This document shows positions 53,801 through 61,647 of a stretch of DNA of 64,000 bases, piece by piece. Under the pieces are notes generated by a model. It saw nothing but the letters and a program-made list of their open reading frames with translations. It was not told the origin of the DNA and did no database searches. Position 1 is the first letter of the stretch. Each line of letters opens with the position of its first letter. The stretch is from Bacteroidia bacterium (GTDB lineage Bacteria; Bacteroidota; Bacteroidia; J057), in contig JAWPMV010000001.1 of assembly GCA_033391075.1 (NCBI GenBank), positions 3,782,001 through 3,846,000 of the forward strand, given 5' to 3'. The position numbers were made by a program, and so were the translations under genes.

Positions 53801-53992
53801 CGACTGGCTTCCCTGAGAAGAAGTATGGAAAATGGAGATGCTAAACCTACGGATGGAGCCTATCAGGTCTTTGATGAATTGTCCAAAGAATTGGCGGGAC
53901 ATCTGGATAAGCTGAAAGCAAATCTGGATAGTGATTTACCCAAACTAAATGAGATATTGAAGGCGAAGGGAATGGAGGAGATTGAACGATAA
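50882..53992 (+). CDS. Large BNR/VPS10-like beta-propeller protein (putative exported glycosidase-like)
   Basis: A 1036-residue exported protein (signal peptide about 1-24, SPIKSQAQ). The N-terminal 700 residues are two ten-bladed-propeller-type runs of Asp-box/BNR repeats, for example KTTDGGKTWRHLG, RSTDGGNSWEKV, KSVDGGDNWIDL, RSDDGGWTWTRT, and in the second half VYVSQDAGDHWQPI. Such sortilin/VPS10-like or YVTN proteins are often named glycosyl hydrolases, but no catalytic site is proven here. The C-terminal 300 residues are an all-beta segment (GSSKPTTAAGMNSFSWDLRY) and a helical coiled tail (EEDLYQTKNQSGQ). It is probably periplasmic or on the outer membrane. Confidence 0.85.
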   Translation: MLLQRIILILGVCLLLSPIKSQAQKNNESDNGIDARFFEKMEWRNIGPNRGGRSLGASGSPGRKNEYYFGATGGGLWKTIDGGTNWFPVTDGQVTSSSVGAVAVAETNPDVVYIGMGEVQLRGSITQGDGVYKTTDGGKTWRHLGLKETQAVSRIRIHPTNPDIVYVAALGHPYGDNEERGVFRSTDGGNSWEKVLYVSDKAGAVDLIIDRTNPKVLYASTWQVYRKAWKMWGGGPDCKLWKSVDGGDNWIDLTQNPGMPEGPIGKIGVTVSPADPNRVWAIVEANEGGVFRSDDGGWTWTRTNSERKLRQRAFYYSRIYADPWDKETVYCLNTGFYKSTDGGVNFDQTIRVPHGDNHDLWIDPNDPMRMVNSNDGGGNVSINGGKTWTEQDYITTQLYHVMTTSDVPYHVAGAQQDNSTVAVPSDGWGHRQARGPNHGWYYPVGGGESGWISQHPTKPDIFYAGSQGALLTRYDRSNGQTRDIQVYPRFFSGEPASALPERWQWTFPIMFAHQDPNVMYTCSQHVWKTTNDGQSWEKISPDLTYADPSTLGKTGGIITMDMNGPEIYATVFALAPSYHDINTIWAGSDDGKVHITRNGGKKWTDITPPDLPKFSRISIIDESRHNPGTLYLAANRYQVDDREPYVFRTTDYGKTWTKIINGIKAGHFARAVREDHIRPGLLFLATEHGVYVSQDAGDHWQPIQLNLPDTPIRDLVIKDNDVVLGSHGRGFWILDEIGPLREYKKEMLEEKLVVFEPRDAIRGINTADIQYYLGEEVDQVLVEVLDAKGNLIDSFEGTEAKYTVDPNIPWWRRGGSSKPTTAAGMNSFSWDLRYKGASSFDGMIIWSARPTRGPKAPLGKYQVRITVGEESQTKSFSINMNPNLKGITEADLQEQFELASNIRDKTTEANDAVIQIRKIRAQIEERISAMEDKAFGEMAEKLLKTMQNIEEDLYQTKNQSGQDPLNFPIRLNNRLASLRRSMENGDAKPTDGAYQVFDELSKELAGHLDKLKANLDSDLPKLNEILKAKGMEEIER

Positions 53993-54008
53993 AATAATTT
54001 GATAAAAT

Positions 54009-54030
54009 GGGGCAGATGATCATCTGCCCC
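54009..54030. terminator. Perfect 22 bp palindrome between convergent genes (bidirectional terminator)
   Basis: GGGGCAGATGATCATCTGCCCC is fully palindromic, with T-rich sequence on its right (TACAATTTTTAA) and an A-rich stretch on its left (AATAATTTGATAAAAT) that becomes U-rich on the other strand. It lies between the stop of the BNR gene and that of the convergent Uma2 gene. Confidence 0.85.
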
Positions 54031-54042
54031 TACAATTTTTAA

Positions 54043-54600
54043 TTAGCTTAGAATATCTGATACGAGTATTTCCAGATCAAAGCCTTGAATTCTCAAAACA
54101 TCAACATGCTTTTTGAGGTCTTTTGTGGAATAGTTTCCATCCTTCGGATTTGTATAAACTTCAATCTGCCCATTTTCCAAATCAACAATCCAGCAAACTG
54201 GAATATTTGCTAACGCATAATTTGGAAGTTTTAGTTGCTGATCATATTCAAGCGAACTGTCAGCGACTTCAATTATTAGAATGATATCCTCAGGACCAGG
54301 ATGGCTATCCGTATAATCATCTGCTCGAAATTTAAGAATAGCAATATCAGGTTCAGGCTCCGAAAAATCATTCAGTTTGACTGGATCTTGGACACTAATA
54401 ATCACCTCATTTTCAGGTAACTTATTCAGAATCCTGTTAATCCGCTTTACGTGTCCAGCATGCTTACTTCCGATTGGGCTTATGGTGAAAATCTCTCCCT
54501 GGATTAATTCCACACGATCCTCTCTCTTCAGAATACCTACCTCGGACATGAGGTGATATTCCTCCACATTAATCAATCTTCTAGCATGAAATAAAGCCAT
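54043..54600 (-). CDS. Uma2 family endonuclease-like protein
   Basis: A 185-residue protein of the Uma2 (DUF820-type) family with a PD-(D/E)xK-like nuclease fold: EPDIAILKF gives the PD motif, IILIIEVADSSLEYD the Glu strand, and QLKLPNYALANIPVCWIVD the Lys region. Members are found in many copies in cyanobacteria and Bacteroidota; biological role is largely unknown. A run of AAGTTC repeats lies upstream of its start. Confidence 0.85.
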   Translation of the reverse strand: MALFHARRLINVEEYHLMSEVGILKREDRVELIQGEIFTISPIGSKHAGHVKRINRILNKLPENEVIISVQDPVKLNDFSEPEPDIAILKFRADDYTDSHPGPEDIILIIEVADSSLEYDQQLKLPNYALANIPVCWIVDLENGQIEVYTNPKDGNYSTKDLKKHVDVLRIQGFDLEILVSDILS

Positions 54601-54703
54601 ATCAATCAGATTATCCTTTACGAGATACTAAATTAAGCTAGATGAAAGAGGAAGGGTTTTTAACATAAGACCCCAATCATCCGCTCTATGTCAACATAGA
54701 GAT

Positions 54704-54755
54704 AAGTTCAAGTTCAAGTTCAAGTTCAAGTTCAAGTTCAAGTTCAAGTTCAAGT
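54704..54755. repeat. Hexanucleotide microsatellite (AAGTTC, about 8.7 units)
   Basis: Eight exact copies of AAGTTC (54704-54751) plus AAGT. It is in non-coding DNA 104 bp upstream of the Uma2 start and 66 bp after the end of the lipoprotein gene on the minus strand. Hexamer tracts do not shift a frame but can change promoter spacing through slippage. Confidence 0.9.
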
Positions 54756-54785
54756 GGATGTACTGATACAAACTCTTCCCCTATT

Positions 54786-54818
54786 CCAGAACACAAGAAT
54801 ACCAGAACACCAGAAAAC
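54786..54818. repeat. Family R4 half-copy
   Basis: CCAGAACACAAGAATACCAG with following AACACCAGAAAAC repeats the R4 vocabulary of 4113-4130 and 4530-4561 but without the opposite arm. It lies just past the 3' end of the lipoprotein gene at 54821. Confidence 0.5.
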
Positions 54819-54820
54819 TC

Positions 54821-55468
54821 CTATTCCACTCTCTCATAAGCCGCATAAAACCAGGTCTTTGGCGTTAGCTCTGGATCATCCTCCCCATAGTATCCCCAAC
54901 CCACAATGAAATAGGTATTGGCCTTAATTTCCTCATAGAAATACTCCACTTTGGTAGGCTCTCTCAAATCACGGCCCCAGATAATTGTACTATCTGCCGG
55001 CACCATGCCCTGATGAATTACCTGCTCGTCGGGCTTATTCACCACACAGAGGATTTGGCTGTCCTCCACTTTATTATAGCCCGTACTTTCGACGACATTG
55101 ACCTCCCCATTTCCATCGGTGTAAGTATCGGTAATCTTGACAGTTTGGTAAAAAGGAGAAGTAGATTCATATGCTTGCTCGACATCAATGCGAAGCGATT
55201 CTTCCAGCCCCATTCCATCCAGCAAAGCTTTACTGATCTCCCGAGGTTGGGCCTTTCCTTTTTGCTGACCATTGGGATCATTATAGACGATGAATTGCCC
55301 CTTCCACTTACCGTTCCAGGGAGCGAAAACATCCGCGAATTCCTCCTTAGTACTCATTTTTTGCTCAATGAGGGGCTTTTTTTCTTCCATAACCTTCTTT
55401 TTGGTCTGATTCTGCGTTTGACAGGAAATCAAGAGAATCAGCGAAAGAATAGACAGATAGGTTTTCAT
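54821..55468 (-). CDS. Lipoprotein of unknown function (DUF1579-like)
   Basis: A 215-residue lipoprotein (LILLISCQTQN, Cys16). After a lysine/glutamate-rich linker the mature domain begins FADVFAPWNGKWKGQFIVYND and ends YEEIKANTYFIVGWGYYGEDD; the G-K-W-K-G start and the alternation of strands resemble the DUF1579 or lipocalin-like barrels. The function is not known. It is divergent from threonine synthase (32 bp apart), so the two promoters must overlap. Confidence 0.7.
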   Translation of the reverse strand: MKTYLSILSLILLISCQTQNQTKKKVMEEKKPLIEQKMSTKEEFADVFAPWNGKWKGQFIVYNDPNGQQKGKAQPREISKALLDGMGLEESLRIDVEQAYESTSPFYQTVKITDTYTDGNGEVNVVESTGYNKVEDSQILCVVNKPDEQVIHQGMVPADSTIIWGRDLREPTKVEYFYEEIKANTYFIVGWGYYGEDDPELTPKTWFYAAYERVE

Positions 55469-55500
55469 TATTTCAGGCTTTTAGGTTAATTCGCGGCGCT

Positions 55501-56802
55501 ATGCGACTTTACAGTACCAAAAATAAGAACAATTTCCGTAGCCTCAAGGAAGCAGTCCTCAAGGGTTTACCCGAAGATAAAGGACTCTTCATGCCGGAGG
55601 AAATCCCTCAATTGCCCCCTGAGTTTTTCCAAAAGCTGCCCCAGATGTCCTTTCCGGAACTGGCCTATGAAGTGAGTAAATGCTTGCTGAAAGGAGCCAT
55701 ACCGGATGAAGAACTGAAAGCTATTATCGAGCAAGCCATCAATTTTGATGCGCCGGTGCATAGTCTGGATGAGGACAAGCATATTTTGGAACTGTTTCAC
55801 GGGCCTTCCCTGGCCTTCAAGGATTTTGGCGCCCGCTTTATGGCCCAGCTGATGTCCTATTTTGTCAAACATGAAGGGAAGAAGCTCTACATCCTGGTGG
55901 CAACTTCGGGCGATACCGGAGGAGCGGTAGCTTCAGGATTTTATCAAACCGAAGGAATCGAAGTAGTCATCCTCTATCCCAGTGGAAAGGTAAGCTTGCT
56001 ACAAGAAAAGCAGTTGACCACCCTCGGCCATAATATACAGGCATTGGAGGTAGATGGAACTTTTGATGATTGTCAGGCATTGGTGAAAGAGGCTTTTCTG
56101 GATAAAGAACTCAATGAAGAGATGAGACTGAGTTCGGCGAATAGCATCAACATAGCCCGCCTGATCCCGCAGTCTTTCTATTATTTCCGCGCCTGGCAAC
56201 AATTAAGACAAAACGATAAAAAAGTTGCCTTTGCGGTGCCCAGTGGAAATTTTGGGAATTTGACAGCCGGATTATTAGCCAAACGAATGGGACTTCCCAT
56301 AGATCATTTCATTGCGGCTACCAATGTCAATGACATCGTTCCCGCTTACCTGGCTTCAGGAGAATATAGCCCCAGGCCTTCTTCTCCAACCATTTCCAAT
56401 GCCATGGACGTAGGTAATCCCAGCAATTTTGAACGAATGAGGGACCTATTCGGAGAGGATTGGGAGAAGATGAAAGCTGAGATCAGTGGGTTTAGCTACA
56501 CGGATGAAGAAACGAGAGAAGCCATCCAGGCAGTTTATGATGCCTATGGCTATATCATAGATCCACATGCAGCCGTGGCCTATTTAGCTTTTCATGACTT
56601 CAGGAAAAATAATCCAAATTATCAGGGAGTCATTTTAGGAACTGCTCATCCGGCCAAATTTCTGGATGTGATTGAGCCTGTATTGGATAGAAAGGTTCCT
56701 GTTCCGGAAAGGCTGGAGATTCTCCGTGATCGCAAAAAAGAATCTATCGAAATTGGAATTGGCTATCCGGAATTTAAGTCTACTCTTTTGAGCCTGCTTT
56801 AA
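55501..56802 (+). CDS. thrC: Threonine synthase
   Basis: A 433-residue PLP-dependent enzyme that converts O-phosphohomoserine to threonine. The internal aldimine Lys107 is in LAFKDFGARF; SGDTGGAVASGF holds the PLP phosphate; AVPSGNFGNLTAGLLAKRMG and NPSNFERM complete the class II-like signature. The start at 55501 gives the full N-terminal domain (MRLYSTKNKN). It supplies threonine to threonine dehydratase, encoded by ilvA at the end of this window. It overlaps the convergent ATP-cone nuclease gene by 4 bp (TTAA shared by both stops). No ilvA-type leader precedes it. Confidence 0.95.
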   Translation: MRLYSTKNKNNFRSLKEAVLKGLPEDKGLFMPEEIPQLPPEFFQKLPQMSFPELAYEVSKCLLKGAIPDEELKAIIEQAINFDAPVHSLDEDKHILELFHGPSLAFKDFGARFMAQLMSYFVKHEGKKLYILVATSGDTGGAVASGFYQTEGIEVVILYPSGKVSLLQEKQLTTLGHNIQALEVDGTFDDCQALVKEAFLDKELNEEMRLSSANSINIARLIPQSFYYFRAWQQLRQNDKKVAFAVPSGNFGNLTAGLLAKRMGLPIDHFIAATNVNDIVPAYLASGEYSPRPSSPTISNAMDVGNPSNFERMRDLFGEDWEKMKAEISGFSYTDEETREAIQAVYDAYGYIIDPHAAVAYLAFHDFRKNNPNYQGVILGTAHPAKFLDVIEPVLDRKVPVPERLEILRDRKKESIEIGIGYPEFKSTLLSLL

Positions 56803-57638
56803 TCACAAAGCCCTTCTATTTCCTGATAGGCTTTATTGATTCGGGTAGGCCTGATATTGAGGCTCTTCAGTAATTCATCCTTGCCCAGCAAATCACGGCA
56901 GAGGACAATTCCTTTATCCAGCAATTTTTGCTTCTCTTTTTTGGTAAGGGAGGTTAAAGTCGTAATAGGATATAGATTTTCTGCTTCGATCAGGTCTCGC
57001 AAATTTCCCTCTTTAGGGAATCCCCAGGAAACGAGATTCATCCCATAATAGGTTCCGTAATTCAGGGCATCCTCTGTAAAGCGTGAGTTGGTAACGATCC
57101 AGCCTTCATACTCCCGGCCTCGAAAGTCTGGATTTTCTTTCCATTCGTTTCGCAAGTCACGAAAACGAGAATGAATATACATGGCTACCCGTACATCCAC
57201 TTTTTTGGAGGCAGTATTTCCGAATTTACATTCAACCATAATCTGCCGATTGCCCTTTACCCCAAATACATCGACTTCATGAGTAATCCCTTTCCCTTGC
57301 ATCACCACTCCCACTTTCACTTCAAAACCCTGCTTCTTAAGAATCTCTCCCACGAATCTTTCGAAAGGATAACCCGAAGGCCCAAGCTCCATTACCGCTG
57401 ATTTCAATTTATATTTTGCTGCACAAGGGCGGCCATTTTTTTTGAGCAGAGCATAGGCTTTTTGGTAAATTTTGCGGGAAGAAATGCCCGGTACCAAAGT
57501 CGCCTCTACCTCTTCTGCGATTTCACGTACTGTCAGTTCATCGGCTCCTGCCTTGGTCAGAGATTGCCTGAGTTTCTTTCCATCGTAGGGAACTAATTCC
57601 CCTGAGGCTTTCGTGATGTATAATTCTTTTATCTGCAT
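56799..57638 (-). CDS. ATP-cone domain fused to an Mrr-like restriction-endonuclease domain
   Basis: A 279-residue protein with no signal peptide. Residues 1-85 form an ATP-cone (ITKASGELVPYDGKKLRQSL), the regulatory nucleotide-binding module of ribonucleotide reductases and NrdR. Residues 90-215 are a PD-(D/E)xK nuclease: GYPFERFVGEILKKQGFEV, Asp123 in HEVDVFG, Glu136 and Lys138 in MVECKFG. The last 60 residues contain a helix-hairpin-helix-like segment (LLDKGIVLCRDLLGKDELL). The domain set suggests a nuclease gated by ATP/dATP, perhaps in defence or DNA repair (inference). It lies alone, with no methylase nearby. Confidence 0.8.
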   Translation of the reverse strand: MQIKELYITKASGELVPYDGKKLRQSLTKAGADELTVREIAEEVEATLVPGISSRKIYQKAYALLKKNGRPCAAKYKLKSAVMELGPSGYPFERFVGEILKKQGFEVKVGVVMQGKGITHEVDVFGVKGNRQIMVECKFGNTASKKVDVRVAMYIHSRFRDLRNEWKENPDFRGREYEGWIVTNSRFTEDALNYGTYYGMNLVSWGFPKEGNLRDLIEAENLYPITTLTSLTKKEKQKLLDKGIVLCRDLLGKDELLKSLNIRPTRINKAYQEIEGLCD

Positions 57639-57658
57639 TTTTCGAGTCTACAAGCAAT

Positions 57659-57754
57659 TGTCATTGCGAACGAAGTGAAGCAATCTCCTTAAATCCAATA
57701 ACCTTATAAAAATCAAGAGGATTGCTTCGCCGTAGTTTCCGGCTCGCAATGACA
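57659..57754. repeat. Dispersed repeat R1, full copy
   Basis: Outer arms TGTCATTGCGA (57659-57669) and CTCGCAATGACA (57743-57754), inner arms GAAGCAATCTCCTT and AAGAGGATTGCTTC, and a right flank CAGCTTTGCTGGGTC shared with the copy at 35069-35164. It directly follows the start of the ATP-cone gene (in its upstream region). The 576 bp gap 57639-58214 contains this repeat and the ilv leader. Confidence 0.85.
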
Positions 57755-57920
57755 GCTTTGCTGGGTCTTTGGCTAAAATGTAAGCACTCATCTATTTCAA
57801 AAACTGATGATCAATCGCTAAGATAAGTCGAATCCTGTTAAGAAGGGAAAGCATCTTCTAATCCCGAAAAAATCTTTTTGCAAAGGCTTTTCCTTCATTC
57901 TCAGTCTCTTCGACAAGAAA

Positions 57921-57957
57921 TTTGGCCTAGAGGCCTAAAAATTTAGCTTAATATTTG
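57921..57957 (+). promoter_or_regulatory. Candidate promoter/operator region of ilv operon
   Basis: AATATTTG (57950-57957) resembles the Bacteroidota -7 element TAnnTTTG at 7 of 8 positions, and a TTTG lies upstream at 57921-57924, but their spacing (25 nt) exceeds the usual 19-21. An inverted repeat TTTGGCCTAGAGGCCTAAA (57921-57939, one mismatch) overlaps the upstream part and could be an operator. The region is the natural place for the ilv promoter, 47-80 bp ahead of the leader peptide. Confidence 0.35.
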
Positions 57958-58003
57958 GAAAGCAAATGAAAGGTTTCCATATTTACAGCGTTCAAAAGAA
58001 AAA

Positions 58004-58069
58004 ATGAAAATTTTGCAATCCATACTATCCATTATTATTAATGTCGTAAGCATTATTCTTCGTAATTGA
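58004..58069 (+). CDS. ilv operon leader peptide (21 codons)
   Basis: ATG 58004 to TGA 58067-58069 encodes 21 residues, of which seven are Ile, three Leu and two Val: the core reads SIIINVVSIILRN. Twelve of 21 being branched-chain residues, with runs Ile-Ile-Ile, Val-Val and Ile-Ile-Leu, is the design of an attenuation leader: ribosome stalling when charged tRNA-Ile/Val/Leu is short. It is preceded by an A-rich start region (AAAAGAAAAAATG) and followed directly by two mutually exclusive hairpins. Too short to be noticed by routine gene calling. Confidence 0.85.
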   Translation: MKILQSILSIIINVVSIILRN

Positions 58070-58070
58070 A

Positions 58071-58113
58071 GGAGAGTGGTTTTGCATACATAACATAATA
58101 AAAACCATTCTCC
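58071..58113 (+). promoter_or_regulatory. ilv antiterminator hairpin
   Basis: GGAGAGTGGTTTT (58071-58083), starting one base after the leader stop codon, is complementary to AAAACCATTCTCC (58101-58113) at 13 of 13 positions if one G.U pair is allowed. The second strand is the same sequence that forms the left side of the terminator, so only one of the two can form. A ribosome at the leader stop would cover 58071-58083 and let the terminator form; one stalled earlier at the Ile/Val codons would leave the antiterminator free. Confidence 0.82.
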
Positions 58114-58132
58114 TTACAGAGAATGGTTTTTT
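58101..58132 (+). terminator. ilv attenuator terminator
   Basis: AAAACCATTCTC (58101-58112), loop CTTACA (58113-58118), GAGAATGGTTTT (58119-58130), followed by T to 58132: a perfect 12 bp stem with a short loop and U-tail. It ends 82 bp before the ilvD start codon. Together with the leader peptide and antiterminator it makes a complete attenuator. Confidence 0.88.
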
Positions 58133-58214
58133 GCTTTTGGATCAGCAATTAAGAGAGAAAACGGAATTATTTAGAACTCATTCAAAAAACATACTTCTAC
58201 ATAGCTAAAACGAT

Positions 58215-59882
58215 ATGAACCGCTACAGTAAAAGATTGACCCAGGATGAAACTCAGCCAGCAGCATTGGCTATGCTATACGGTTTGGGTTTGAGTGAAGA
58301 AGACCTGAACAAGGCACAGGTAGGCATCGTGAGCACCGGTTACGAGGGCAATACCTGCAATATGCATTTGAATGATTTGGCAACACGCGTGAAAGCCGGA
58401 GTAATGGATGAGGACCTTTTGGGTCTGATCTTTCACACGATAGGTGTGAGTGATGGAATGTCAATGGGAACGGAAGGAATGCGTTACTCTCTTCCTTCCC
58501 GAGATGTAATTGCCGACTCCATAGAAACTGTAGTAAATGCCCAATGGTACGATAGCCTGATCACAGTTGTGGGTTGCGATAAGAATATGCCGGGTGCCAT
58601 GATGGCTATAGCTCGCCTCAATCGTCCTTCTATTCTGGTGTACGGAGGTTCTATAGCTGGAGGACATTATAAAGGAGAAACCCTGAACATCGTTTCCGCA
58701 TTTGAGGCTTTGGGCGAAAAAGTTGCCGGCAACATCAGTCCGGAAGACTTCAAAGGCATCATACAAAATGCATGTCCGGGAGCGGGTGCATGCGGAGGTA
58801 TGTACACGGCAAATACGATGGCTACAGCCATAGAAGCCATGGGAATGAGTCTTCCCTACAGTGCTTCGAATCCAGCCGTAAGTGAAGATAAATATGCGGA
58901 ATGCCTGAAAGCCGGAAGTGCTATCAGGCATTTGCTTTCTGAGAACATTCTTCCCAGAGATATCATGACCAAAAAGGCTTTTGAAAATGCCCTGACCATG
59001 ATCATGATTATGGGAGGATCTACCAATTCTGCCTTGCACATGATTGCTATCGCCAAGGCAGCCGAAGTAGATATCACCCTGGATGATTTTCAGCGAATCA
59101 GTGATAAAACTCCTTATATCGGGGATCTAAAGCCTTCAGGTAAATACCTGATGAAGGATGTACATGCATTGGGAGGCACACCTGCTGTAATGAAAATGGT
59201 GTTGGAAGCCGGTTATCTGCATGGAGATTGTATGACAGTTACCGGTAAAACGCTGGCTGAAAATCTGGCTGAGCTTCCGGGACTTCCTGCAGAACAAAAA
59301 CTCTTCTACTCTTTCGACAATCCCATCAAAGAGAGTGGCCATCTGCAAATCCTGTATGGGAATTTAGCTGAGGATGGTTGTGTAGCAAAAATCACAGGAA
59401 AAGAAGGAGAAGTATTTGAAGGAGTAGCTCATGTTTTTGATAGTGAGTTTGAGGCAAATGAAGCCATAGTAGCCGGGAAAGTAGTTTCAGGTGAAGTAAT
59501 CGTAATTCGCTATGAAGGACCCAAAGGAGGACCGGGCATGCCTGAGATGCTAAAACCAACCGGAGCCATTATGGGAGCTGGATTGGGAAATAGTGTAGCC
59601 CTGATTACCGACGGAAGATTTTCCGGAGGCACCCATGGATTTGTTGTGGGACATATCACTCCGGAAGCTCAGGTTGGCGGCTTGATTGGCTTGCTGGAGA
59701 ATGGAGATAAAATCACCATAGATGCAAAAGACAATAAGATCGTTGCACATATTTCGGAAGAAGAAATAGCGAAAAGAAGGGCCAGCTGGAGCCCCAAACC
59801 TCCCAGAGTAAGTCGGGGAGTACTTTACAAATACAGCAAAACTGTATCCACTGCCTCAGAAGGCTGTGTTACTGACCAATAG
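58215..59882 (+). CDS. ilvD: Dihydroxy-acid dehydratase
   Basis: A 555-residue Fe-S enzyme that dehydrates 2,3-dihydroxy-isovalerate and -3-methylvalerate to the 2-oxo acids. Cluster ligands are Cys48 (GNTCNMH), Cys121 ([10 protein letters not shown]) and Cys193 ([12 protein letters not shown]); KGGPGMPEM and [12 protein letters not shown] are the other signatures. Length and start are normal. It is the first gene of ilvD-ilvB-ilvN-ilvC-ilvA and lies behind the attenuator at 58004-58132, so all five genes probably share its control. Confidence 0.97.
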   Translation: MNRYSKRLTQDETQPAALAMLYGLGLSEEDLNKAQVGIVSTGYEGNTCNMHLNDLATRVKAGVMDEDLLGLIFHTIGVSDGMSMGTEGMRYSLPSRDVIADSIETVVNAQWYDSLITVVGCDKNMPGAMMAIARLNRPSILVYGGSIAGGHYKGETLNIVSAFEALGEKVAGNISPEDFKGIIQNACPGAGACGGMYTANTMATAIEAMGMSLPYSASNPAVSEDKYAECLKAGSAIRHLLSENILPRDIMTKKAFENALTMIMIMGGSTNSALHMIAIAKAAEVDITLDDFQRISDKTPYIGDLKPSGKYLMKDVHALGGTPAVMKMVLEAGYLHGDCMTVTGKTLAENLAELPGLPAEQKLFYSFDNPIKESGHLQILYGNLAEDGCVAKITGKEGEVFEGVAHVFDSEFEANEAIVAGKVVSGEVIVIRYEGPKGGPGMPEMLKPTGAIMGAGLGNSVALITDGRFSGGTHGFVVGHITPEAQVGGLIGLLENGDKITIDAKDNKIVAHISEEEIAKRRASWSPKPPRVSRGVLYKYSKTVSTASEGCVTDQ

Positions 59883-59905
59883 AATATTTTTAGACTAATA
59901 TAAAA

Positions 59906-61642
59906 ATGCCGACTGCGTTTAAAGCTTCTCAACAAGTCCTCTCAGCCACCGGGAAAAAAGTCTCGGGCTCAGAGGCCGTAATCCTATCTCTCATTGCCGA
60001 GGGGGTTGATACCATCTTCGGATATCCGGGAGGAGCCATTATGCCTGTGTATGATGCTTTGTATGATTATATGGATGTGCTTAACCACATTCTGGTCAGA
60101 CATGAACAAGGTGCAACACATGCAGCTCAAGGCTACGCCAGGGTAACCAACAAGACAGGGGTCTGCCTCGTAACTTCCGGTCCGGGAGCTACCAATCTGG
60201 TAACAGGGATTGCAGATGCCATGATCGATTCTACCCCTATGGTCTGCATCAGCGGACAGGTGCCTCGCCATCTGCTGGGTTCTGATGCTTTCCAGGAAGT
60301 TGATGTGATCGGTATTACCATGCCCATCACCAAGTGGAGCTATCAAATTACCGATGCCCGTGAGATCCCCGAAGTTTTTGCCAAAGCCTTTTATCTGGCA
60401 AATTCAGGAAGGCCGGGACCGGTAATGATTGATATTTGCAAAAACGCAGAACTGGGAGAACTTGATTTCTTCTATACTCCCTGCAATAAAGTCAGAGCTT
60501 ACCATCCCTATCCGGAAGTTGATCAGGCTTGCTTACATAAAGCAGCTGACCTCCTGAATAATGCCAAAAAGCCCTACATCCTGCTAGGACATGGGGTTTT
60601 AATTTCAGAAGCACAGCCTGAGTTTCGTGCTTTCATTGAAAAAACCGGTATTCCGGTGGGAAGCACCCTGCAAGGACTATCTGCTTTAGAATCAGATCAT
60701 CCTCTTCATACCGGCATGCTGGGTATGCATGGAAATTACGGTCCCAATGTCCTGACCAATGAGGCTGATGTCATTATGGCTGTGGGTATGCGATTTGATG
60801 ATCGGGTTACCGGTGATGTAAATCGATATGCCAAGCAGGCCCAGGTCATTCATATCGAAATCGATGAGTCTGAAATCGACAAGAATGTAAAAGCGGCTGT
60901 CCCATTAGTGGGAGATGCCAAAGCTGTTTTACGTGCGCTATATCCCCTGGTGAATGATAACTCACATGAGGAATGGATGCAGCGATTTAGAGATTGTGCA
61001 GCAGAAGAATATGAAAAAGTCATCATGAAGGATATGAATCCGGAAGGAGAGCTTTGCCATATGGCCGAAGTTGTGAATAAGCTTTCTGATAAAACAGAAG
61101 GAAAAGCAATCGTGGTTACCGATGTAGGTCAACACCAAATGGTGACTGCTCGCTATTATAAATATAAAGATACGGATGGCTGGGTGAGTTCTGGAGGCCT
61201 GGGAACCATGGGCTTTTGCCTGCCTGCTGCTTTCGGAGCAAAATTGGCAGTACCAGAACGAGAAGTTTTGGCCATCATCGGAGATGGATCTTTCCAGATG
61301 ACTATACAGGAACTCGGATGTCTGAGCCAGAATAATACAGCTGTTAAGGTCATCATCCTGAATAATAATTTTCTGGGTATGGTTCGACAGTGGCAGCAAT
61401 TATTCTTTGATCGTCGCTATTCTTTTACAGAATTGACCAATCCGGATTTTGTAAAAATAGCTGATGGATATGGCATTCCTGCCCAAAGGGTAAAAACTCG
61501 CGCAGAACTTGATCAGGCACTCGAAACCATGTTGGCTCATGATGGGCCTTATCTACTGGATATCGTAGTCGAAAAAGAAGAGAATGTATTCCCAATGGTT
61601 CCTTCAGGAGCTGCTGTATCTGAAATTAAACTTGAACCCTAA
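59906..61642 (+). CDS. ilvB: Acetolactate synthase, large (catalytic) subunit
   Basis: A 578-residue ThDP/FAD enzyme that condenses pyruvate with pyruvate or 2-oxobutyrate. Glu67 in [12 protein letters not shown] activates Th[24 protein letters not shown], and GDGSFQM...[12 protein letters not shown] (ThDP-binding GDG-NN motif) are all present. The N-terminal 18 residues are a variable extension. It follows ilvD by 23 bp and precedes ilvN by 5 bp. Regulation by valine through IlvN is expected from the family. Confidence 0.97.
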   Translation: MPTAFKASQQVLSATGKKVSGSEAVILSLIAEGVDTIFGYPGGAIMPVYDALYDYMDVLNHILVRHEQGATHAAQGYARVTNKTGVCLVTSGPGATNLVTGIADAMIDSTPMVCISGQVPRHLLGSDAFQEVDVIGITMPITKWSYQITDAREIPEVFAKAFYLANSGRPGPVMIDICKNAELGELDFFYTPCNKVRAYHPYPEVDQACLHKAADLLNNAKKPYILLGHGVLISEAQPEFRAFIEKTGIPVGSTLQGLSALESDHPLHTGMLGMHGNYGPNVLTNEADVIMAVGMRFDDRVTGDVNRYAKQAQVIHIEIDESEIDKNVKAAVPLVGDAKAVLRALYPLVNDNSHEEWMQRFRDCAAEEYEKVIMKDMNPEGELCHMAEVVNKLSDKTEGKAIVVTDVGQHQMVTARYYKYKDTDGWVSSGGLGTMGFCLPAAFGAKLAVPEREVLAIIGDGSFQMTIQELGCLSQNNTAVKVIILNNNFLGMVRQWQQLFFDRRYSFTELTNPDFVKIADGYGIPAQRVKTRAELDQALETMLAHDGPYLLDIVVEKEENVFPMVPSGAAVSEIKLEP

Positions 61643-61647
61643 TAACC

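Noticed and set aside
54704-54755. AAGTTC array as a possible CRISPR
   Set aside because: Pure hexamer tandem without spacers; no cas genes in the window.
58461-59039. Minus-strand 192-codon frame within ilvD
   Set aside because: Entirely opposite conserved ilvD sequence.
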